A stretch of DNA of 64,000 bases from Kingdonia uniflora. Taxonomy: Eukaryota; Streptophyta; Magnoliopsida; Ranunculales; Circaeasteraceae. The DNA is taken from positions 992,001 through 1,056,000 of the forward strand of contig JACGCM010001793.1 of assembly GCA_014058105.1 (NCBI GenBank), read 5' to 3'. The translations under genes and the position numbers were made by a program. Each line of letters begins with the position of its first letter. The first letter of the stretch is position 1. Shown in pieces: positions 56,921 through 64,000 of this stretch. A model generated the notes under the pieces. It worked only from the letters and a program-made list of their open reading frames with translations. It was not told the DNA's origin and made no database searches.

Positions 56921-59900
56921 ATGAGTGTGGGGAGGTCAGAGGGGGATTTGGATAAGATAGACGAAAATAGATTAAAATATAAGGCAAAGGATAATGATGG
57001 GAAAATGTTTTTACCAAAAAGGTGTAAGATGTCTGACATTGATAGTAGAAGGGATGCCTCGGTTCCAAAACTGAGGATAACTCGTGTGAGGACCAATAAC
57101 TACCAGCAGTTAGAGAGAGAAAATATAAATAATGCTTCATCTTCATTATTCAAATGCTTCTCAACTTCTAAAAACTTGAAGAGAAGTGAGAAAGGAAGGA
57201 AAAAAAATAGTAGAGAATCTAGTGAGGATTTAATTGAGAGTGAGCAACAGTCAAAGTAAGAGAGAGTTGCAGAGACTGAGTCACGAAGGTGGTTATATAG
57301 CAGCGTTGTGAGGAAAAGATTTGGCACTGCGTTAAATTCACATTCTGACATAGAAGGTTAGAAGAGGATTTGTGATATATGAATGCGTTGTTTATAAAAA
57401 TCATTTTTTGTGTTTAGGGAAATCTAAAAATTACCTGTGTGATATATGATATATGAAAGATATATATATGTGGGTGACGTATATGTAAAAGTTAATGATA
57501 GATATTTGGACCTGTATGTAGGTCGACTGTGAGGAGTATTTGTGTATGATCAAACTTTTGTCTGTAGATTTGTAGTTGATATAGAGACTTCTTTTGCTAA
57601 TGAGACGTCGACCTCTGGTCGATCGGCAGAGTTTGAGATTGTAATGTCTGATAGTGAGAAAGAAGTAGGGTTGATCAATTTCCAAATTTCCCAGGAAAAT
57701 TGGTAACCTATCCTCTTCGTTCTGATGCATTCAAAGAGTTTTGTAAAGCCAAGGTATTTGTAGGGGTTATATGGGGTAATTTTTAAGAACGTGGTAGTAA
57801 GCACTTTAAGAGTTGCAATGTACTGACGTGAGATGAATACTTTTTTCGGTTGGATGATTTGGAGAAGGAGAAGTTAGATATGGGTTTAGATAAATCAATT
57901 TCTATGGAGTATTTTGATGGAAACTACAGGGCGACCTTGCGGAAGATTTTTTATGTTACCTGACTCAGTTGGAGTATGGGTTTAGTCTTTTCCTCAGTAA
58001 CTGGCAAAAGGGATTATGAACATTATCGGGGTATATCCTGTTCTGATGAACGGGAACATGTGAGAGGTGATAAATGTTTGTAAATTTCTGAATAAATTGT
58101 GGGAGGAAGATGAGAGTGAGAGGGGGATATCTCCTAAAGATGTTTGACAGTTTTATGGGGTAAAAATCTTTTCTGCAAGTAGAGGGGCACATTTTTTCGT
58201 GAGATCGACTCGGCCTTGTTTCTTCGATCATAACTCAGCAGGTCGACCATGGAATGATATGCGATATGGGTGAAGGGTGATTGGCTTTAGAGAGATGACG
58301 AAGAACCTATGAAACTTCTGTATAGAACTGTAAAACAAAGTAAGTATAACAATGTATATTATAAAAGATTGATATGCTGAAATTGTATGTTGCTCTGCTG
58401 ATGATAATGTGTTGTGAATGGCAGGTCCTAAATCCAAGGTAATGAGGAAGAAGTCTATGTTGGATACAGTTGCTCAGGATGGGATAGAGCTCGAGGTTGT
58501 GCTGAAAGAACTCAGTATTAGCAAAAGGAAACATTCTAACAACAGATCTGAGAAAGTTCTAAAGTCTCAGTCGACGAGGCTAATGACGAGCGTTGATGAC
58601 AGCAAGAAGAAGGGAACTGATGGGGAGAGGCAAGTAAACTTGCCCAAGGCCTCTGGAGTGGACTACGCGGGGGTATCAGAGTCTACTACATCGGCAAACC
58701 TAGTTTAAATGTTTCCCAAGATGCAGATGTTGAAGTGTGGTTTGACCTCTAGTACCACGGGAAGTGGTGAGGTCACAGGAAAGGTGAAAAATGAAGGGTT
58801 GAACCATGTGAAATACTGGGGGTGAAGGTCGCAGGGGATGAACCTGTTGTAGAAGATGAGCTGAAAAAGGTAGAGGAAAGGGCTAGGCTGGCAGCTCTCC
58901 ATGGGGAGGAGGAGATGAGCAAAATGGTGGGTTCATTTGCTTGAATATGTGATAAATTTTTGTATTACGATTCGAGCTAATAATGAAGCCAATTTTGTTT
59001 GTTTTATAGGCCGCTCGCTTGATGAAGGGGATATGCCTCAGGATCGAGGAAGAGAAAGCTGAGCAGAAGAAGGGGAAGTCGAGCTTGAGTGGAATGTAGT
59101 TCAATTGAAAGCTGAATTGATCAAGGAGGGGAAGAGACTGATAGCCCTGAAGGGTTCTCAAGTGGTAGAGATCAACAATCTGTCCGCGAAAACAAGAGTA
59201 AATTTGGTGGTGGTGGTAACTGAGCATGATATACTCGGGCACCACCTAATATCAAAGGGGTATTCTGAAGATGAGGTGAATGCCATTATGGTGGACACCT
59301 ATGTTTAGGAGGAGGAAGATGATGAGCTGGAAGATGTTGTTGTTGGAGTTATGGACGGTCTGGATGGTGTTTCTCCTCAAACGGTGTGTGATAACAAAGG
59401 GGATGATAATGAGCGTCCAGAGGGAGAAAATGAGAAGATAGAGTAGAATGTTGATTCTGTAATTGTACGAATGGTTTTTAGAATGTTGTAAATTAATGGG
59501 ATATTATTTACCGAATATAATTCTGTAAGCTAAGTTGTTCTTGTAAACCTTGTTGTAGGAACTTAAGGACATGTGCCTCAGAATAAAAGATTTAGAGACT
59601 GAGTTCGTTAAGCTGAGAGGCGCCTTAACATTCCTGTTATCTTCACAAGCGGAGTTGCAGGTTAGAATAGAGCAGGTAATATTTAATTTGTATGCTTTAT
59701 TAGTATAGAGCTACAAAGTAATAAATAGAGTATAAAGATAGACCAAAAACCTTTTATCAGTTTATGGGTAATGGTACTGAAATGGTGGACATGAAATATC
59801 AAAGTATTGACAAATTAAAATATAGAGAATGTGTGCCTAAGACTTGGAAGTATATGTTATTAAGCATCCATCTGAGATTGTAATTCGACCTTAAGTTTAA

Positions 59901-61390
59901 AAGTACTTTTACACAGTAGATGTCAAAAAATTGATATTTCATTAGAAATGAGATATATATGTTGAGTGGGTATTCTGAATCGAACTTGATATATTGTATT
60001 TGTAATGTGGAGGTTGAATTAGAATCTTCTTGCTTGAGCGAAGATGATGCACGCCAATGTAAACAAGAATTTGTGGAGGAGTTTGATAGGATGAGAGAGG
60101 CAAATGAAGGCAGGAAAGACCAACATGTTTAGGTATATTTTAAATTTGTGGAGGTAACCTAAACTGCTGTCGACCTCACTTAGAAGATCGGGGAGAAGGA
60201 TGCTGAAACTAATAAAGGGCAAAAAGAGCTCGCTAAGATGAAAGAACACGCAGCGAAGCTCAAAAGTTTGAATGATGCGCTGATGGTAAAAAGTAGGGAG
60301 ATGCTAACATGGCTCGATGCCGTAAATAGGAGTTAAAAAAAATCAGAGGAAAGGTTAATTCTATATGTGGCTAGTCTGAAGGACTTAATGATAAACAAAA
60401 CGACCAATCAGGAGAAAACTCAAGCTGATATAGCGAATACTAGAAAATGTGCTAGAGCAATAGAAAAAGAAAATGGTTGAGATAGATAGCGAGCTGAAGA
60501 AAGCTCGAGATGATCTATCTACCTCTGAAGTTGTGGTTGAGCAGGTGTATGCAGCTCTACCTGCTAAAGATATGGAGTTTCGTACGGTGCAACGAAAGTG
60601 TGATGAGTTGAATGAAAGGGTGACATAATTGAAGCCGAATTGGTGCTGGCAAATTCGCATGCCAGAAATGCCGAGGCTAGAGAGCCCTTGAGGAAGAATA
60701 AAAATGATGTCAAGGTCTCCCTTTTTAAAGGGGATGTAGTCCGCCTGTCAGCTCGAATAAAAGAGCTAGAGCGGGATGTAGCTCGAACTCAAGGTCATGT
60801 GCGAAAAGGAGCTGAGCGGTTAAGGGAGTGCCAAATTAAGTTGGATGTTGCTCTTACCAGGGAACAATGGTTAGAGCAGACTATCAGAGGTAAGGAGATT
60901 TTGATGAAGAATAAAGATGAATTGTTAACAAAAACTTTGAATAGAGAAGATTTAAATAAAAGCTCAAGGAACTTTGTGCTCAGGTGACGGATTTGAGGGT
61001 GATTAATTAGGCTGAATCAGATAATACTGACAAGAAAGCGGAAGAGAACATCACATTCACAGCTCAAATAAGCAGTAAAATGGCAAAAAGATCGGTATAA
61101 AAGGTTACATAATCGCCTTTAGACGGCGAGAGCAAATTTTTCTATGGTGGTTATAACCGAGGCTTCATGTTCAGAATTAATAATGCCAGTGATCGCTTAT
61201 TTTGTAGAGGAAGAAAAAAGCTTGAGTTAGAGAGAGATACCTTGTTTGACTGTTTGTCAGACAGGGGATGTATTTACAGAGCTGATATAGATCGAGAAAA
61301 TTGTATGAACTCCATGGAAACAGAGTTAGGTTCTCGATCTGCTGAATTAGTAGAATTGGGCAGAATTGCTGTGATTGCTCGAGCTTGAGA
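56921..61390 (+). pseudogene. Retrotransposon-borne coiled-coil protein (extra ORF of a Tat-like element)
   Basis: A broken multi-exon gene. The first piece, 56921-57259, is basic and Ser-rich (MSVGRSEGDLDKIDENR). Pieces at about 57700-58200 resemble the plant 'putative gypsy type transposon' domain; a Lys/Ser-rich piece lies at 58418-58708. An intron with GTGGGTTC...TTTATAG borders (about 58926-59009) is followed by an acidic piece with ISKGYSEDEVNAIMVDTYV and VMDGLDGVSPQTVCDN. Long coiled coils cover 60190-60990 (ARIKELERDVARTQGHVRK) and 61167-61388 (ELGSRSAELVELGRIAV). Such proteins are known as extra ORFs in plant Tat-group Gypsy elements, often antisense to pol, as here. It has many stops and frameshifts. 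Its function in the element is unknown. Confidence 0.6.
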
Positions 61391-61458
61391 ATTTATGGCT
61401 GGTCGACCTCCTGTTATAACATCAGAAAATAATCTATTATAGTTGTTGTATATGTAAC

Positions 61459-61985
61459 CTGAAATAAGTATCTGTCGCAAATATATTGAGAGATGAAAGC
61501 TAGTTTTACCTTTGATTTATCTTATATCTGGTAGAGTCGTTGATTGAAAACTAGTATTGCCATCGTTTTAATCGCAGAGATTTAGTAGAGTCAGTCAAAC
61601 CAAGTGTTATCCATATTTTAACTCATATAATTTTGCAGTCATATTTAGTGAGATGAAAACTAGTTTTACCTTTGCTTTATCTTATGTCTGGTAGATTTTT
61701 TAATTAAAAACTAATATTACCTTCGTTTTAATCGCAGAGATTTAGTAGAGTCAGTCAAACGAAGTATTATCCTTATTTTAACTGGTATAATGTCGCAGCC
61801 ATGTTGAGTGAGATAAAAGCTAGTTTACCTTTGCTTTATCTTATGTCTGGTAGAGTCTTTGATGGAAAACTAGTATTATCTTCGTTTTAATCATAAAGAT
61901 TTAGTAGAGTCAGTCAAACCAAGTGTTATCCTTGTTTTAACTGGTAGAGAGGTCGATTAAAAGCTAGTATTACCTATACTTTAAT
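61459..61985 (+). repeat. 160-bp tandem repeat, about 3.2 copies
   Basis: Units with the landmark (A/G)CTAGTTT(T)ACCTTTG start at 61499, 61659 and 61819, exactly 160 bases apart, with a partial fourth near 61968. Each unit also contains a half-repeat (ACTAGTATT-CC-TCGTTTTAATC) and TTTAGTAGAGTCAGTCAAAC. Tandem arrays next to pol are typical of Ogre/Tat retrotransposons, consistent with the minus-strand pol next door. Confidence 0.85.
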
Positions 61986-62131
61986 CTATGTATTATCTAC
62001 GAAGTAGAGTGATGTGTGGGAGAAAAAACTTGGAAGTTTTATTGAATAAACAAAAATGTACATTGGATGGAGATGAAAATCTCACTTTTGGAATAGAAAA
62101 AATGAGAAATTAAAATGGAGTAGTGAGGGAC

Positions 62132-63171
62132 TTAATGATGGTACCGTTTCAATCGCCTTGTATTCCAAAGATTTGAGATGTAAACTCCCTCCTATGTTAT
62201 GAGGCAATATGATCCCAGTCCTGAGAGACCTATTATATAGAATGGACCCTCCCAATTTTCAGCTAGTTTCCCAACATGAGGCTCTTTTTTGTGTTGAAGG
62301 ATTTCTCTGAGGACCAGATCATCGATTTGGAAGGTACGGTTTCTGACTCATTTGTGGTACGAACTGGCCAGCATATGGTAATATCGACCGAGGTTAGCGA
62401 TGGTGTATTCTCTAGTCTTATTGATCCAATTGAGGTTGCAGGCTAATTCGAACTCGTTTTCCTCATCAGTTAGCTCATGATCTATGACTGGATGATGATA
62501 TTTGAGGGAATGACGGCTTCAGAGCCATAGATATGGAGGAATAGAGTGATGCTGATTGATTGATGTGGAGTGGTACAATATGCCTATAAGACATGAGAAA
62601 GTTCTCGAACCCGATTCCCTTTATTCTGTAAATGAAGCTTTTTCTTGAGCCCATCCACGATGGTTTTGTTAGTGATTTTGGCTTGGCCATTGCCTTGACG
62701 GTTTTAAGGATTAAATGGTGAGTAGATGATATTGTATTGGTTGAGGAAAGCTATGAATTTTTCTCCAACGAATTGTGGCCCATTATCGAAATGAATTAGT
62801 TAGGGGCACCCAAACTGAGTAATGATGTATTCCCAGATAAAAGAGACGACTTCTTCTTCTCTGGTTCGACAGAGTGGAACTGCCTCTGCCAATTTTGTAA
62901 AATAATCTGTAGCTACGAGTAGGTGTTGACAGTTACCTGGAGAATTAGGAAACTCACCGATAAGATCGAGTGCCCATCTTTTGAATGGCCAAAACACCTT
63001 GCTTGCATGTAGATCGAGGGCAGGGGCGCGTATCATTTGTCCATGTCGTTGACATGTGTCACATTTGCCTGAGTACTCTTCTGCTTGTTGTGCATGCCCG
63101 ACCAAAATATTCCTCTTATAATTGCTCTGTTTGCTAGTGATCGACTTGTGGCGTGGGAGCTGCAAGTCCAT
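62132..63171 (-). pseudogene. Tat-like Gypsy integrase
   Basis: Reads leftwards. The zinc-binding Cys pair is at KCDTCQRHGQ; the core has FKRWALDLIGEF (first Asp) and LLVATDYFTK at 63000-62910, DNGPQFVGEKF (second Asp) near 62780, then NGQAKITNKTIVDG, where the catalytic Glu of NGQAE has become Lys. The HVL-x-AYCTTPH block and the C-terminal NWEGPF...WN-x-RRLKRYHH end at the stop at 62132 follow. The sequence type (WPFKRW, TKLAEA, NKTIVDG) is that of the Tat/Ogre group. Stops and a frameshift near 62800 disable it. The rest of pol continues rightwards. Confidence 0.85.
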
Positions 63172-63289
63172 TTATGTAAATTGCGGAGCATCTCGACCGC
63201 TTTTTTTCTAGAGAGGCACTTGAGCTAAGGTCCCATGACTGAACAGCGGTATAAGGTACCATTTTAATTTGTGTAGCACTTTGAGTTAT

Positions 63290-63990
63290 CGATCAGCTAT
63301 CGGAGCTCCTTTGGATCTGCTGAAAGTGGTCTGTTACATTTGTTGTCGATACCGAGATAACCTAGGAAGAGCTTTTGCCAATCGTCACCTTCTCCTTTAT
63401 CATCCCCAGTGTTGATCGTGCATACAGAAATGCGATCAATGCTGGGGGATGAAAATACTTTGATTTGGAGATATCGAGCTTCTGTTTCCAAGACACCGAC
63501 ATGATATGCCAAGAAATCAGCGTATCTATTTTCACCTCGAAGAAGATAATCGAGAGTTGCTTACGTGAACTTGCTCATCCTATCTGTAACGAGGGCTACA
63601 TATTTGATCATCTTGCCATTTTTCTTTTTATTACTCAGAGTAATGGTGAACGATGGTTAGTTAATCTGTGTAAACTGAGAGTTCTAAAACGCCGAGCTCA
63701 AGTGCGAGGTCGAGTCCATGAATAAGAACTTCGTATTCGGTGACATTGTTTAAGGCCTCAAAATCCTAGCGGATTGATTTCTCAATTCTATCGTTGGAAG
63801 GGGTAATCAATACGATTCCAATTCCTAACCCTGCAAGTCCAGCTGATCCATCTGTAAGAAATCTCCACCCTTTCCTTGTTATCCATTCAGCTCGCACATC
63901 AAATACTTTGGGGGGTGGATCTTCTGTAATTCCCTCTACAAGGTCAGGATCGTGCTCCTCCCACTCGGGATTTTCCCCTGGAAAATCCAT
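63290..63990 (-). pseudogene. Tat-like Gypsy RNase H
   Basis: Reads leftwards upstream of the integrase. At 63990-63766 there is a linker (EDPPPKVFDVRAEW), then WRFLTDGSAGLAGLGIGIVL with the first catalytic Asp. The continuation near 63760-63650 reads NNVTEYEVLIHGLDLALELG with the Glu, then VYTD with the next Asp, followed by a stop. This is the archaeal-type second RNase H found between pol and integrase in Tat elements. Reverse transcriptase is expected beyond the window's right end. Confidence 0.8.
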
Positions 63991-64000
63991 GAAAAAATTG

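Overview
The window is repeat-rich, gene-poor plant nuclear DNA, most likely from a eudicot. The evidence is plant-type Copia and Gypsy retrotransposons with initiator-Met primer sites, plant MULE, CACTA and hAT DNA transposons, and decayed copies of plant-only gene families (B3, GRF-interacting factor, DUF1985). Almost every reading frame is broken by stops or frameshifts. I see no certainly intact host gene, and no tRNA, rRNA or CRISPR. The species cannot be fixed from the sequence alone.

Layout. 1-3868: end of a Tekay-like Gypsy element (partial LTR, tRNA-Met primer site, gutted interior, 2.9-kb LTR). 3880-6082 (-): B3-domain pseudogene with several domain remnants. 6390-6755: CACTA terminus abutting a truncated Copia element (6756-9002, -). 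About 10.2-25.3 kb: a large MULE-type element with a mudrA-like transposase (18192-24462, -, split by a 3-kb solo LTR), a DUF1985/plant-mobile-domain gene (11402-14183, +), a GRF zinc-finger gene (15444-15880, -) and a tandem pair of small coiled-coil genes (16261-16695 and 17244-17687, +). Two related unidentified fragments flank it (9500-10203 and 25501-26694, both -). 27421-29441 (+): a second MULE type, transposase fused to an OTU cysteine-protease domain. 30943-32125 (-): GIF1/AN3-like pseudogene. 34348-39601 (-): decayed full-length Copia element. 40.5-52.4 kb: a second copy of the DUF1985 gene, riddled with nested insertions (hAT containing a solo LTR, a Gypsy element, an AT-rich inverted-repeat element). 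52.6-54.1 kb: 5' part of another Gypsy element. 56.3-64 kb: Tat-like Gypsy pol on the minus strand, a 160-bp tandem array, and a coiled-coil ORF set on the opposite strand.

Most interesting signal. The non-coding parts of the 10-25 kb MULE and of the second DUF1985 copy are packed with a short degenerate motif, core TCATTTGT / ACAAATGA (often TATCATTTGT, TTGTCATTTGTTA or TGGCATTT). It is nearly absent from exons and from the rest of the window. In Arabidopsis VANDAL elements, which are MULEs, the VANC proteins bind short motifs amplified in the element's own non-coding DNA and remove its DNA methylation. The arrangement here looks like an independent, probably undescribed VANDAL/VANC-type anti-silencing system with its own motif.
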